From Pelomonas sp. Root405 (GTDB taxonomy: Bacteria > Pseudomonadota > Gammaproteobacteria > Burkholderiales > Burkholderiaceae_C), in NCBI RefSeq assembly GCF_001425165.1, contig NZ_LMDU01000001.1, positions 342,075 through 406,074 of the forward strand: a stretch of 64,000 nt of DNA, read 5' to 3'. The translations under genes were made by a program, and so were the position numbers. Below, piece after piece: positions 44,502 to 53,985 of the stretch (positions are counted from its first letter, which is position 1; every line of letters starts with the position of its first letter). Under the pieces are notes generated by a model that did no database searches, had not been told where the DNA came from, and was given only the letters and a program-made list of their open reading frames with translations.

Positions 44502-45653
44502 ATGGAGCCCCTTCACGCCGACACCCTGCTGCGCGTCTTCCAGCTGGTCACGACCATGCTGGCCCTGGCGACGCTGGGCGGCGCCTGGCACGTCAAGGGC
44601 GAGCGTGCGCTGTGGTTCTGGGCCGGTGCCTTTGCCGCGGCGGCGCTGACACAGGCGGCCCGGGCCCTGGCCATCGCGGTGGAACTGCCGCGCGTTTTCT
44701 GGGTCGTCGGCCACAACGGCGGACTGATCTCGGCCTTGCTGCTGCTGCTTGGCCTGCGCGTCTACCTCGGCCGGCCGCTGGACTGGCGCTGGCCGGTCGC
44801 CTTCACCGGCCTGACCTGCATCGGCTCGTTCACGCTGACGGCCTGGCTCGGCCAATTCTGGCCCTCGCTGACGCTGACGCTGCTGGCCACTGCGGCGCTG
44901 ACCATTCCGGCCGCCCATGCCGCGCTGCAAGCCTGGCGAGAGCAGCGCGGCTTCCCGATGCTGCTGCTGGCTGCGGACCTGATCATCTGCGCGATGGTCG
45001 AGGTGGCGCGCGGCCTGGCTGTCAGCCCATTGATCGCGGAGACCCGCGTGCAGCTGATGCAGTACAACGCCATCGGCCTGCTCGCCACCATCGGGCTTGT
45101 CATCGGCCAGGCCCTGGCCATGCTGCTGCTCTTGCAGGACCGAGCGCTGCGCCAGATTGAGCGCCTCATCGAAGTCGACGTGCTGACCGGCCTGCTGAAC
45201 CGGCGCGGTTTTGACGAGCGCCTGCGCCGCCTGCTGCAGCGCGATGACGCGCACCCGCCGGTGCTGGCTCTGCTGGACGTGGACCACTTCAAACGCATCA
45301 ACGACACACACGGCCATGCGGTGGGCGACGCCGTGCTCAGCGGCATCGGCGAGCGCCTGCGCGACACGCTGCGGCCGCTGGACCTGGCCGTGCGCCTGGG
45401 CGGCGAAGAGTTCGCGGTGATCTGGGCCCAGCCCGAGGCGGGCGGTGACATGCGCCTGGGCGAACGCGTGCGCACCGCCATCGCCTGCCAACCCTTCATG
45501 ACCACGGCGGGCCCGCTCGCCGTGACGGTCAGCGTCGGCGTGGCGCGGGCGCACGGCGTGCAGGAAGCACCCGAGGCGCTGTTCAGCCGCGCGGATGCGG
45601 CGCTTTACGAAGCCAAGCGCAAGGGGCGGGATCGGGTGTTGCTGGCGGCGTGA
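44502..45653 (+). CDS. Membrane-bound diguanylate cyclase
   Basis: The 383-residue protein has six or seven N-terminal helices (about 8-210) and a C-terminal GGDEF domain. The active site is intact: LLDVDHFKRINDTHGHAVGD and RLGGEEFAVIW (GGEEF at 300-304). The inhibitory RxxD site five residues before is not evident, as position -5 region reads DLAVRLGG. It makes cyclic di-GMP from two GTP. The 99 bases before it hold no gene; no strong ribosome site is visible. Confidence 0.92.
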   Translation: MEPLHADTLLRVFQLVTTMLALATLGGAWHVKGERALWFWAGAFAAAALTQAARALAIAVELPRVFWVVGHNGGLISALLLLLGLRVYLGRPLDWRWPVAFTGLTCIGSFTLTAWLGQFWPSLTLTLLATAALTIPAAHAALQAWREQRGFPMLLLAADLIICAMVEVARGLAVSPLIAETRVQLMQYNAIGLLATIGLVIGQALAMLLLLQDRALRQIERLIEVDVLTGLLNRRGFDERLRRLLQRDDAHPPVLALLDVDHFKRINDTHGHAVGDAVLSGIGERLRDTLRPLDLAVRLGGEEFAVIWAQPEAGGDMRLGERVRTAIACQPFMTTAGPLAVTVSVGVARAHGVQEAPEALFSRADAALYEAKRKGRDRVLLAA

Positions 45654-45665
45654 GGGCTGGTGCAG

Positions 45666-46826
45666 CTACAGGTCGGCCAGCGCCTGCGCGATGCCATCCA
45701 CACCAATCACCTCCACGCCATTCTTCAGCGGGAAGGGCCGCGCAATCGGCGCCACGACAAAGGCGGCGTCCAGCTTCAGGTCGTCGATGGCGACCCAGAA
45801 GCCTTTGCTGACGGCGGGTGCAGAAGAGAACTTGATCTCGAAGCCGATGGTGCGTTGGCCCGTGCTGACAACGACATCCATCTCGGTGCCGGCCGCCGTG
45901 CGATAGAAGCCCAACTGCGCGCCCTGCGGCAGCGCTGCGGCGATCTGTTCGATGACGAAGCCTTCCCACGATGCGCCGACGATGGGGTTGCCCTGCAGCA
46001 TGTCGAGGTTCTGGATGCCCAGCAGCGCATGCAGCAGGCCGCTGTCACGCACATAGACCTTGGGTGATTTGACGAGGCGCTTGCCAATGTTGACGAGGTG
46101 GGGCTCCAGGCGGCGCAGCATCAGCGCATCGGCCAGGGTGTCGAGGTATCGCTTGACCGTCGTGTGCGCCACGCCCCCGAGCGACTCGCCAAGCATGGAC
46201 GCATTGAACTGCTGGCCCTGCAGGTGTGCCAGCATGCGCCAGAAGCGGTGCATGCTCTCGGAAGCCACCCGCACGCCCATCTGCGCGAGGTCCCGCAGCA
46301 GAAAGCTGGCGATGAAATCCCGCCGCCACTCAAATGAAGCCGCCTCGTCCGGCGCCAGCAGGCTCAGCGGAAAGCCACCGCGCAGCCACAGCTGCTGCAG
46401 CGTGGCCAGGTCGTTGGGCATCTCGGCCGCCAGCACCGGCGGCAGCTCCAGATAGCTGATGCGGCCGGCCAGGCTCTCGCTCTTTTGGCGCAGCAGCGCG
46501 CCCGAGGCGGAGCCGAGCAGCAGGAAACGCCCCGGGCGACGTTCGGCATCGATCTCGGGGCGCAGCGCGAGGAACAGCTCGGGCATGAGCTGCACCTCAT
46601 CCAGGACGACGAGACTGTCGCGGTAACGCCGGAAGAAGAGTTCGGGTTCCGCGAGCTGGGCTTGGTCGGAGGCGCGCTCCAGGTCCAGCACCACGGTGCC
46701 GGGTTGCCCGCCCGCAACGGCGCGGGCCAGTGTGCTCTTGCCGACCTGCCGCGGGCCAAGCAGTAATACGGCGGGGGCACGGGTCAGGCGGTCGGCCAGG
46801 CGAGCTTGTGCCCTGCGATCAATCAT
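45666..46826 (-). CDS. AAA ATPase with DUF4143 domain
   Basis: The 386-residue protein of the archaeal-type ATPase/DUF4143 group has Walker A GPRQVGKST (24-32), Walker B SLVVLDEVQLMPELF, and LLLGSASGALLRQKSESLAGR. The C-terminal DUF4143 part has YVRDSGLLHALLGI, VGASWEGFVIEQI and GTEMDVVV with GFEIKFS, which resembles a PD-(D/E)xK nuclease fold. Its role is unknown; such genes are scattered between genomes, often as mobile or conflict-related singletons. The start codon lies within an imperfect inverted repeat that might be an autoregulatory site. Confidence 0.88.
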   Translation of the reverse strand: MIDRRAQARLADRLTRAPAVLLLGPRQVGKSTLARAVAGGQPGTVVLDLERASDQAQLAEPELFFRRYRDSLVVLDEVQLMPELFLALRPEIDAERRPGRFLLLGSASGALLRQKSESLAGRISYLELPPVLAAEMPNDLATLQQLWLRGGFPLSLLAPDEAASFEWRRDFIASFLLRDLAQMGVRVASESMHRFWRMLAHLQGQQFNASMLGESLGGVAHTTVKRYLDTLADALMLRRLEPHLVNIGKRLVKSPKVYVRDSGLLHALLGIQNLDMLQGNPIVGASWEGFVIEQIAAALPQGAQLGFYRTAAGTEMDVVVSTGQRTIGFEIKFSSAPAVSKGFWVAIDDLKLDAAFVVAPIARPFPLKNGVEVIGVDGIAQALADL

Positions 46827-46868
46827 CCTTGAATTTTGAGCGTAGACCGATCAATTTGCAAGGATGAC
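46821..46868. promoter_or_regulatory. Imperfect inverted repeat over the DUF4143 gene start
   Basis: The arms are AATCATCCTTGAATTTTGA (46821-46839) and TCAATTTGCAAGGATGACT (46850-46868). Inside them CATCCTTG and CAAGGATG pair perfectly. The repeat is A/T-rich for this genome and covers the start codon of the DUF4143 gene in the 62-base gap after the icmF stop. It has no T tract, so a repressor site or 5' hairpin is more likely than a terminator. Confidence 0.5.
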
Positions 46869-46888
46869 TTATGGGTAGCTGGACTGCC

Positions 46889-49800
46889 TCACATGCTGCG
46901 CCGGTACTGCCCTCCGACCTCGAACAGCGCGCCGGTGATCTGGCCCAGTGAGCAGACCCGAACGGCCTCCATCAGCACATCGAACACATTCCTGTTCTCG
47001 ATGACCGCCTGCTGCAGTCGCGCCAGCATCGCGGGCGACTCGGCTGCATGGCGGGCCTGGAACTCGGCCAGGCGCGTCAGCTGAGACTGCTTCTCCTCGT
47101 CGGTCGAGCGCGCCAGCTCGATGTGCTCCGGCACTGTCTCGCCATTCGGGTTGCGGAAGGTGTTGACGCCGATGATGGGGTACTCGCCGGTGTGCTTCAG
47201 CATTTCGTAGTGCATGGACTCTTCCTGGATGCGGCCACGCTGGTAGCCGGTCTCCATCGCGCCGAGCACGCCGCCGCGTTCGCTGATGCGCTCGAACTCG
47301 GACAGCACCGCCTCTTCGACCAGCTCGGTCAGCTCGTCGATGATGAAGGCGCCCTGTGACGGGTTCTCGTTCTTGGCCAGGCCCCACTCGCGATTGATGA
47401 CGAGCTGGATGGCCATCGCGCGGCGCACGCTCTCGTCAGTGGGTGTCGTGATCGCCTCGTCGTAGGCGTTGGTGTGCAGCGAGTTGCAGTTGTCGTAGAC
47501 GGCGATCAGCGCCTGTAGCGTGGTGCGGATGTCGTTGAAGGCGATCTCCTGCGCATGCAGGCTGCGGCCGGAGGTCTGCACGTGGTACTTCAACTTCTGA
47601 GAGCGCTCGTTGGCGCCATAGCGGTCGCGCATCGCGATGGCCCAGATGCGGCGGGCGACGCGGCCTAGCACGGTGTACTCGGGGTCCATGCCGTTGCTGA
47701 AGAAGAAGCTCAGGTTGGGCGCGAAGTCGTCGATGTGCATGCCGCGCGCCAGATAAGCCTCCACGAAGGTGAAGCCATTCGACAGCGTCAGCGCGAGCTG
47801 GCTGATCGGGTTCGCGCCGGCTTCGGCAATGTGATAACCGGAGATCGACACCGAGTAGAAGTTGCGCACGTTGTGATGCACGAAATACTCGGCGATGTCG
47901 CCCATCACCTTCAGCGAGAACTCGGTCGAGAAGATGCAGGTGTTCTGGCCCTGGTCTTCCTTCAGGATGTCGGCCTGCACGGTGCCGCGCACATTGGCCA
48001 GCACCCAGTCCTTGATCTTGGCGGCCTCGTCGGCGGTCGGTTCGCGGCCGTTGTCGGCGCGGAACTTCGCGAGGTTTTGGTCGATGGCCGTGTTCATGAA
48101 CATGGCCAGGATCGACGGTGCCGGGCCGTTGATCGTCATCGACACCGAGGTGGTCGGGCTGCACAGGTCGAAGCCGTCGTACAGCACCTTCATGTCGTCC
48201 AGCGTCGCGATGCTCACGCCGCTGTTGCCGACCTTGCCGTAAATATCCGGCCGCGGCGCGGGGTCGGCGCCGTAGAGCGTGACCGAGTCGAAGGCCGTGG
48301 ACAGGCGCTTGGCCGGCATGCCCTCGCTGACCAGCTTGAAGCGGCGGTTGGTGCGGAAGGCGTCGCCTTCGCCGGCGAACATGCGCGTCGGGTCCTCGCC
48401 CTCGCGCTTGAAGGCGAACACGCCCGCCGCGTACGGGAAGCTGCCGGGCACGTTCTCCAGCATCAGCCACTTCAGCAGCTCGCCGTGGCACTCGTAGGTC
48501 GGCAGCACGACCTTGCGGATCTTGGTGCCGGACAGGCTCTGCGTGACCAGTGCGGTGCGGATCTCCTTGTCGCGGATCTTCACGACGTATTCGTCGCCGG
48601 CGTAGGCCTTGACCATATCGGGCCACTGCTGCAGCAGCTGGCGGGCGTCGCCGTCGAGCTTGGTGCGGCGCTGCTCGGCCAGGTCGCCCAATGCCGTGCG
48701 GGCGCCTTGCTTGTCCGGGTTGGCGGCTTCCAGCATCGCGCGGCTGGCTTCCAGTTGCTGGATCTCGCGGGCCAGTGCCGCCTGCTTGCGGGCGCGGGCC
48801 TTGTAGCTGCGCACGGTGTCGCTGTTGTCGGCCAGGTAGCGCACGCGCGCGGCGGGGACGATGGGGGTCTGGTGGGTGCTGTGGCGCGTGTCGACGCGTG
48901 GCAGGCGCCCTTCGCTGAAAGGGATGCCGAGGTCGGCGAGGCGGACCTTCAACGCCTGGTACAGCGCCGTCACGCCGTCGTCGTTGAAGCGGCTGGCCAT
49001 GGTGCCAAACACCGGCATCGTGTCCGGCATCACCGTGAACGCCTCGCGATTGCGCTGCACCTGCTTGGAGACATCGCGCAGCGCGTCCAGCGAACCCTTG
49101 CGGTCGAACTTGTTGATAGCCACGAACTCGGCGAAGTCCAGCATGTCGATCTTCTCGAGCTGGCTGGCGGCGCCGAACTCGGGCGTCATGACGTACATGG
49201 GCACGTTGACCAGCGGCACGATGGCCGCGTCGCCCTGGCCGATGCCCGAGGTCTCGACGATGACGAGGTCGAAGCCCGCCACCTTGGCGGCGGCGATGAC
49301 GTCGGGAAGCGCAGGGGAGATCTCCGAGCCGAAGTCGCGCGTCGCCAGCGAGCGCATGAAGACGCGTGCACCGCCGCCCCAGGGGCTGATCGCGTTCATG
49401 CGGATGCGGTCGCCCAGCAGCGCGCCGCCGCTCTTGCGGCGCGAGGGGTCGATGGAAATCAGTGCCACGCGCAGCGCATCGCCCTGGTCCAGGCGCAGTC
49501 GGCGGATCAGCTCGTCGGTCAGGCTGGACTTGCCGGCGCCGCCGGTGCCGGTGATGCCCAGCACGGGCGTCTTGATGCGCTTGGCTTGGTCGCGCAGCGC
49601 GTCGACGATGCCGGCATCAGCCTTGCCGTTCTCCAGCGCGGTCAGCAACTGGGCGAGGGACCGCCAGGCCGATTCGGAATGGCCGGTGATGGCGGACAAG
49701 GACTTGGGCGCATGCACGCTGAAGTCCTGGTCAGCCTTCATGACCATCTCGCCGATCATGCCTGCCAAGCCCATGCGCTGGCCGTCCTCGGGGCTGAAGA

Positions 49801-50179
49801 TGCGCACGCCGTGCTCGGCCAGCTCGCGGATCTCGGCCGGCACGATGACGCCGCCGCCGCCGCCGAACACCTGGATGTGCTCGCCGCCGCGCTCCTTCAG
49901 CAGCTGCACCATGTACTTGAAGTACTCGACATGACCGCCCTGGTAGGAGCTGATGGCAATGCCTTGTGCATCCTCCTGCAGCGCCGCGGTGACGACCTCG
50001 TCCACCGAGCGGTTGTGCCCAAGGTGGATGACCTCGGCACCCATGCCCTGCAGGATGCGCCGCATGATGTTGATGGCGGCGTCATGCCCGTCGAACAGGC
50101 TGGCGGCGGTGACGAAACGGACCTTGTGGGTCGGGCGGTACTCGGCCAGCGCCTTGTAGTCGCTAGAGAGGTCGGTCAT
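46889..50179 (-). CDS. icmF: Fused isobutyryl-CoA mutase IcmF
   Basis: The 1096-residue enzyme has three parts. The B12-binding domain (about 20-150) carries [10 protein letters not shown] with the cobalt-ligand His32, then SSYQGGH and GGGGGVI. The central MeaI-type G-protein chaperone (about 200-420) has [17 protein letters not shown] (P-loop 210-218). The TIM-barrel mutase domain holds [20 protein letters not shown] and [13 protein letters not shown], which mark IcmF rather than methylmalonyl-CoA mutase. It interconverts isobutyryl-CoA and n-butyryl-CoA, and related enzymes also act on isovaleryl-/pivalyl-CoA. GGAGA precedes the ATG. A LiuR-like palindrome lies 40 bases upstream. Confidence 0.96.
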   Translation of the reverse strand: MTDLSSDYKALAEYRPTHKVRFVTAASLFDGHDAAINIMRRILQGMGAEVIHLGHNRSVDEVVTAALQEDAQGIAISSYQGGHVEYFKYMVQLLKERGGEHIQVFGGGGGVIVPAEIRELAEHGVRIFSPEDGQRMGLAGMIGEMVMKADQDFSVHAPKSLSAITGHSESAWRSLAQLLTALENGKADAGIVDALRDQAKRIKTPVLGITGTGGAGKSSLTDELIRRLRLDQGDALRVALISIDPSRRKSGGALLGDRIRMNAISPWGGGARVFMRSLATRDFGSEISPALPDVIAAAKVAGFDLVIVETSGIGQGDAAIVPLVNVPMYVMTPEFGAASQLEKIDMLDFAEFVAINKFDRKGSLDALRDVSKQVQRNREAFTVMPDTMPVFGTMASRFNDDGVTALYQALKVRLADLGIPFSEGRLPRVDTRHSTHQTPIVPAARVRYLADNSDTVRSYKARARKQAALAREIQQLEASRAMLEAANPDKQGARTALGDLAEQRRTKLDGDARQLLQQWPDMVKAYAGDEYVVKIRDKEIRTALVTQSLSGTKIRKVVLPTYECHGELLKWLMLENVPGSFPYAAGVFAFKREGEDPTRMFAGEGDAFRTNRRFKLVSEGMPAKRLSTAFDSVTLYGADPAPRPDIYGKVGNSGVSIATLDDMKVLYDGFDLCSPTTSVSMTINGPAPSILAMFMNTAIDQNLAKFRADNGREPTADEAAKIKDWVLANVRGTVQADILKEDQGQNTCIFSTEFSLKVMGDIAEYFVHHNVRNFYSVSISGYHIAEAGANPISQLALTLSNGFTFVEAYLARGMHIDDFAPNLSFFFSNGMDPEYTVLGRVARRIWAIAMRDRYGANERSQKLKYHVQTSGRSLHAQEIAFNDIRTTLQALIAVYDNCNSLHTNAYDEAITTPTDESVRRAMAIQLVINREWGLAKNENPSQGAFIIDELTELVEEAVLSEFERISERGGVLGAMETGYQRGRIQEESMHYEMLKHTGEYPIIGVNTFRNPNGETVPEHIELARSTDEEKQSQLTRLAEFQARHAAESPAMLARLQQAVIENRNVFDVLMEAVRVCSLGQITGALFEVGGQYRRSM

Positions 50180-50218
50180 GGCGTGTCTCCTTGATCGGAG
50201 CAGATTCTAGGTCGCCAA

Positions 50219-50234
50219 TTGACGTTAACGTCAA
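50219..50234. promoter_or_regulatory. LiuR-like operator upstream of icmF
   Basis: TTGACGTTAACGTCAA is a perfect 16-base palindrome, 40 bases before the icmF start. It differs by one base from the palindrome at 52008 before isovaleryl-CoA dehydrogenase. The shape matches, as I recall it, the site of LiuR, the MerR-type repressor of leucine/isovalerate degradation in proteobacteria. Confidence 0.8.
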
Positions 50235-50248
50235 CCAGATGCCGGGCG

Positions 50249-50276
50249 AAAAAAAGGCCGCCCACAGTGGGCGGCC
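50249..50276 (-). terminator. Rho-independent terminator after the Bax inhibitor-1 family gene
   Basis: A 9-bp stem (ggccgccca / tgggcggcc) with a 3-base loop lies at 50256-50276, flanked by seven A on the plus strand (50249-50255). On the minus strand this is a G/C stem followed by a T tract. It lies 24 bases beyond the stop of the Bax inhibitor-1 family gene and insulates icmF from it. Confidence 0.92.
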
Positions 50277-50299
50277 TTCGGCAGCGACCGACTGGTGCT

Positions 50300-50983
50300 T
50301 CAGTCGGTCGAGCTGCCGTAGCCAAACAGGCTCAGCAGGCTCGTGAACAGGTTGAAGATGGACACGAATAGGCTGACGGTGGCCAGCACATAGTTGGTCT
50401 CGCCGCCGTTCACGATCTGCTGGGTCTCGTACATGATCAGGCCAGCCGACAGCAAGGCGACGACGGCCGAGACCGTCAGCGCCAGCGCCGGGATCTGGAA
50501 GAAGATGGCCGCTAGGCCAGCCAGCAATGCGACGATCATGCCGGCGAACAGGAAACCGCCCATCCATGACAGGTCACGCTTGGTCGTCGTTGCATACGCC
50601 GACAGCGCCAGGAATACCGCGCCCGTCGCGCCCAGGGCGAGCATGACGGCCTGGCCGCCGGACGGCAGCGACAGCGTGCGGGTCAACAGGGGGCCGAGCG
50701 TCCAGCCCATGAAGCCTGTCAGCGCGAACACCAGGCCTACCGCAGCGCCGCTGTTCTTGAGCTTGTGGATGCCGAACAGCAGGCCGAAGTAGGCGACCAG
50801 CGTCAGGACGATGCCGGGCGCCGGCAGGCTGAAAGCGACGGCGGCCCAGGCAACGGCGGCACTGAACAGCAGCGTTAGCGACAACAAGGCATAGGTGTTG
50901 CGCAGCACGCGGTGGGCGGTGCTGCGGTCGACCGCGCCGCCGTAAGGCGTCGCAATCGCAAGGGTACGGGTCTGGTTTTGCAT
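50300..50983 (-). CDS. Bax inhibitor-1 family membrane protein (YccA/YbhL type)
   Basis: The 227-residue inner-membrane protein has seven helices. I chose the ATG at 50983 because AGGAGG lies five bases upstream. Family features: an early VLRNTYALLSLTLLFSAAVA, GFMGWTLGPLLTRTL, GFLFAGMIVALLAGL and the C-terminal MYETQQIVNGGETNYVLATV followed by SLFVSIFNLFTSLL. E. coli YccA modulates the FtsH protease; the role here is not known. It is divergent from nhaR (106 bases) and ends in a strong terminator. Confidence 0.92.
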   Translation of the reverse strand: MQNQTRTLAIATPYGGAVDRSTAHRVLRNTYALLSLTLLFSAAVAWAAVAFSLPAPGIVLTLVAYFGLLFGIHKLKNSGAAVGLVFALTGFMGWTLGPLLTRTLSLPSGGQAVMLALGATGAVFLALSAYATTTKRDLSWMGGFLFAGMIVALLAGLAAIFFQIPALALTVSAVVALLSAGLIMYETQQIVNGGETNYVLATVSLFVSIFNLFTSLLSLFGYGSSTD

Positions 50984-51089
50984 GCGGGCCTCCTGAGCCA
51001 TCAACAAGGCCGTCACAGTAGTCGGCCAAGCCCGCAAGAAAAAGCAGAAAATCGAGAAGCGTTACTTCTCAATAACTTGGTGTTAGTCC

Positions 51090-51986
51090 ATGAGCCTGAG
51101 CTTCAGTTATCGCCATCTCTACTACTTCTGGGCCGTGGCCAAGGAGGGCGGCCTGACGCGCGCCGCGGAGCGCCTGGGCCTGTCGGTACAGACCGTGTCG
51201 ACGCAGGTGCGTGAGCTGGAGCAGTCGCTGGGCGCCGCGCTGTTGAAGCCGGCCGGCCGCGGCCTGACCTTGACCGACGCGGGCCAGGCCGCGCTGCAGA
51301 TGGCCGAGCAGATCTTCGCCCTGGGCGAGGCCCTGCCCGAGCGCGTGCGCGACGCCGCGAGCGCGCCGGCGGTGCGGCTGGCCGTCGGCATCTCGGACGG
51401 CCTGCCCAAGCTGGTGGTGCAACGCCTGCTTGAACCCATCATCGACACCCCGCACCTGCGCCTGCTCTGCCACGAGGACGAGTTCGACGACCTGCTCGGC
51501 GACCTGGCATTGCACCGCCTGGACGTCGTGCTGGCCGACCGGCCCGCCCCGCCCAACCCCAACCTGCGGGTCTACAGCCACGCGCTGGGCAGCTCGCCCA
51601 TGGCTTGGTTCGCCAGCGCGCGCTGGGCGCCGGCGGCGGCGCGCGACTTTCCCGCGTCACTGGCGGACGTGCCGCTGCTGCTGCCCACCGCGCATGCGGC
51701 CGTGCGACCACGGCTGGACCATTGGCTGGAGCGCCACGGCGTGCGCGCGCGCATCGCCGGCGAATTCGAGGACAGCGCGCTGCTGGCCACGTTTGGCGCG
51801 GCGGGCATGGGTGTCTTCCCCGCCGCGGCGCTGATGAGCGACAAGCTGGTGGACCGCGACGGCCTGGTGCGCGTGGGCGACTGCCTCGGTGTCGAGGAGG
51901 CCTTCTACGCCGTCGGCACCGACAAGAAGATCGCCCATCCGCTGGTGCGCCGCCTGCTGCCCCAGCCGGCCTACGCCGCCGGTTGA
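51090..51986 (+). CDS. nhaR: NhaR-type LysR transcriptional activator
   Basis: The 298-residue regulator opens with [20 protein letters not shown] and the helix-turn-helix [20 protein letters not shown], typical of Nha[21 protein letters not shown] follows, then the effector domain with [12 protein letters not shown] near the end. NhaR activates the sodium/proton antiporter gene nhaA and other genes in response to sodium. No nhaA is in the window; the divergent Bax inhibitor-1 family gene may be a target. Confidence 0.87.
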   Translation: MSLSFSYRHLYYFWAVAKEGGLTRAAERLGLSVQTVSTQVRELEQSLGAALLKPAGRGLTLTDAGQAALQMAEQIFALGEALPERVRDAASAPAVRLAVGISDGLPKLVVQRLLEPIIDTPHLRLLCHEDEFDDLLGDLALHRLDVVLADRPAPPNPNLRVYSHALGSSPMAWFASARWAPAAARDFPASLADVPLLLPTAHAAVRPRLDHWLERHGVRARIAGEFEDSALLATFGAAGMGVFPAAALMSDKLVDRDGLVRVGDCLGVEEAFYAVGTDKKIAHPLVRRLLPQPAYAAG

Positions 51987-52007
51987 ATCGCCCTCCGCTT
52001 GCTACAG

Positions 52008-52023
52008 TTGACGTTTACGTCAA
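52008..52023. promoter_or_regulatory. LiuR-like operator upstream of isovaleryl-CoA dehydrogenase
   Basis: TTGACGTTTACGTCAA is a near-perfect palindrome with one central mismatch, 62 bases before the ivd start and 22 bases after the nhaR stop. It is the same motif as the one upstream of icmF, so both genes probably answer to one regulator. Confidence 0.8.
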
Positions 52024-52084
52024 CCAAAACGCGCCCGCCGCCTGGCTACCCGCCGGGCCGACCGGGCGGAAAGGAGACTTGCCC

Positions 52085-53263
52085 ATGAATCTGCCCGGCC
52101 TCAACTTCCAGCTCGGCGAAGACATCGACGCGCTGCGTGACGCGGTGCGCGCGTTTGCCGATGAAGAGATCGCCCCGCGTGCCGCCGAGATCGACCGCAG
52201 CGATCAGTTCCCCATGGACCTGTGGCGCAAGATGGGCGAGCTGGGCGTGTTGGGCATCACTGTGCCGGAGCAGTACGGCGGCGCGGACATGGGTTACCTG
52301 GCGCACATGATCGCGATGGAAGAGATCAGCCGCGCGAGTGCGTCGGTGGGTCTGTCCTACGGCGCGCACAGCAACCTGTGCGTGAACCAGATCAAGCGCA
52401 ACGGCAATGACGCGCAGCGCGCCAAATACCTGCCCAAGCTGATCAGCGGCGAGCATGTCGGTGCGCTGGCGATGAGCGAGCCCGGCGCAGGCTCCGACGT
52501 GCTGTCGATGAAGCTGCGCGCTGAGGACAAGGGCGGCTATTTCGTCCTCAACGGCAGCAAGATGTGGATCACCAACGGCCCCGATGCCGACACGCTGGTC
52601 GTCTATGCCAAGAGCGAGCCGGAGCTGGGCGCGCGCGGCGTGACGGCTTTCCTGATCGAGAAGGGCATGAAAGGCTTCAGCATTGCGCAGAAGCTCGACA
52701 AGCTCGGCATGCGCGGCTCGCACACCGGAGAGCTGGTGTTCCAGGACGTCGAGGTGCCGGCCGAGAACGTGCTGGGCGCCGTGAATGGTGGCGCCAAGGT
52801 GCTGATGTCGGGCCTGGACTACGAGCGCGCCGTGCTGACCGGCGGGCCGCTCGGCATCATGCAGAGCGTGATGGACAACGTCGTGCCCTATATCCACGAC
52901 CGCAAGCAGTTTGGCCAGAGCATCGGCGAGTTCCAGCTCATCCAGGGCAAGGTGGCAGACATGTACACCGTGCTGCAGGCCGCGCGCAGCTTTGCGTACA
53001 CGGTGGCCAAGAACCTCGACATGTTGGGCGCCGAGCATGTGCGCCAGGTGCGCAAGGACTGTGCCTCGGTCATCCTGTGGACGGCCGAGAAGGCGACGTG
53101 GATGGCCGGCGAGGGCGTGCAGATCTTTGGCGGCAACGGCTATATCAACGAGTACCCGCTCGGGCGGTTGTGGCGCGATGCCAAGCTCTACGAGATCGGC
53201 GCAGGTACGTCGGAGATCCGCCGCATGCTGATCGGCCGCGAGCTCTTTGCAGAGACGATGTAA
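52085..53263 (+). CDS. liuA: Isovaleryl-CoA dehydrogenase
   Basis: The 392-residue acyl-CoA dehydrogenase oxidises isovaleryl-CoA to 3-methylcrotonyl-CoA in leucine breakdown. Typical motifs are [38 protein letters not shown] and [19 protein letters not shown]. The catalytic Glu247 lies in GLDYERAVL, the position specific to isovaleryl-CoA dehydrogenases rather than the C-terminal Glu of other members. GGAGA precedes the ATG at 52085. A LiuR-like site lies upstream; the other liu genes are not adjacent, as a carbonic anhydrase gene follows after 23 bases. Confidence 0.94.
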   Translation: MNLPGLNFQLGEDIDALRDAVRAFADEEIAPRAAEIDRSDQFPMDLWRKMGELGVLGITVPEQYGGADMGYLAHMIAMEEISRASASVGLSYGAHSNLCVNQIKRNGNDAQRAKYLPKLISGEHVGALAMSEPGAGSDVLSMKLRAEDKGGYFVLNGSKMWITNGPDADTLVVYAKSEPELGARGVTAFLIEKGMKGFSIAQKLDKLGMRGSHTGELVFQDVEVPAENVLGAVNGGAKVLMSGLDYERAVLTGGPLGIMQSVMDNVVPYIHDRKQFGQSIGEFQLIQGKVADMYTVLQAARSFAYTVAKNLDMLGAEHVRQVRKDCASVILWTAEKATWMAGEGVQIFGGNGYINEYPLGRLWRDAKLYEIGAGTSEIRRMLIGRELFAETM

Positions 53264-53286
53264 CTCCCCGCAGAGACAATGCCGGC

Positions 53287-53961
53287 ATGACGATCACCAA
53301 CCACGAACTGCAGGATCTCCTCGACAACAACAAGCGCTGGGCGGCCGAGACCGAGGCCCGTGAACCGGGCTTCTTCTCGCGCCTGCTCAAGCAGCAGACA
53401 CCCCAATACCTGTGGATCGGCTGCGCGGACAGCCGCGTGCCCGCCAACGAGCTGGTCGACCTGCTGCCGGGCGAGCTGTTCGTGCATCGCAACGTTGCCA
53501 ACGTGGTGGTGCATTCGGACCTGAACTGCCTGTCCGTCATGCAGTTCGCGGTTGACCACCTGAAGGTCAAGCACGTCATCGTCGTTGGCCACAGCAACTG
53601 CGGCGGCGTGCGCGCGGCGCTGTACGACCTGCGCGTCGGCCTGGTGGAGAACTGGATTCGCCACGTGCAGGATGTGCGCCGCATGCACCAGGACTGGCTG
53701 GACGGCGTGCTCGAATCCCAGCGCGTCGATGCGCTGTGCGAGCTGAACGTGCTGGAGCAAGCCCGCAACGCCTGCCACACCACCGTCGTGCAAGACGCCT
53801 GGGCACGCGGCCAGGAGATCGTCGTGCATGGCTGGGTCTATGGCCTGCACAACGGACTGCTGGAGGACCTGGCGCTGACGGCAGCGTGTGCCGAGGATGT
53901 CGAGCCGTCTTATCGCCGCGCGCTGGCCAACGTCAAGTCCCGCTACGCCACGGCCGCTTGA
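53287..53961 (+). CDS. can: Beta-class carbonic anhydrase
   Basis: This 224-residue zinc enzyme interconverts carbon dioxide and bicarbonate. The zinc ligands are Cys46 and Asp48 (CADSR pair), His102 and Cys105 in VVGHSNCGG. HRNVANVVVHSDLN and WVYGLHNGLLEDL are family marks. It starts 23 bases after the isovaleryl-CoA dehydrogenase stop on the same strand. Bicarbonate supply to the downstream biotin-dependent methylcrotonyl-CoA carboxylase would explain this pairing in leucine catabolism; this is inferred from position only. Confidence 0.94.
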   Translation: MTITNHELQDLLDNNKRWAAETEAREPGFFSRLLKQQTPQYLWIGCADSRVPANELVDLLPGELFVHRNVANVVVHSDLNCLSVMQFAVDHLKVKHVIVVGHSNCGGVRAALYDLRVGLVENWIRHVQDVRRMHQDWLDGVLESQRVDALCELNVLEQARNACHTTVVQDAWARGQEIVVHGWVYGLHNGLLEDLALTAACAEDVEPSYRRALANVKSRYATAA

Positions 53962-53985
53962 ACCCTGGCCGCTAGAGTCGGGGGC

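Noticed and set aside
43818-45554. 578-residue minus-strand frame across two plus-strand genes
   Set aside because: It spans the ends of the serine hydrolase and diguanylate cyclase genes, both clearly real. The composition is typical of a shadow.
47735-50194. 819-residue open frame antisense to icmF
   Set aside because: High G+C opens long antisense frames. The translation is His/Val/Gln/Ala-biased without motifs, and the other strand encodes a full IcmF.
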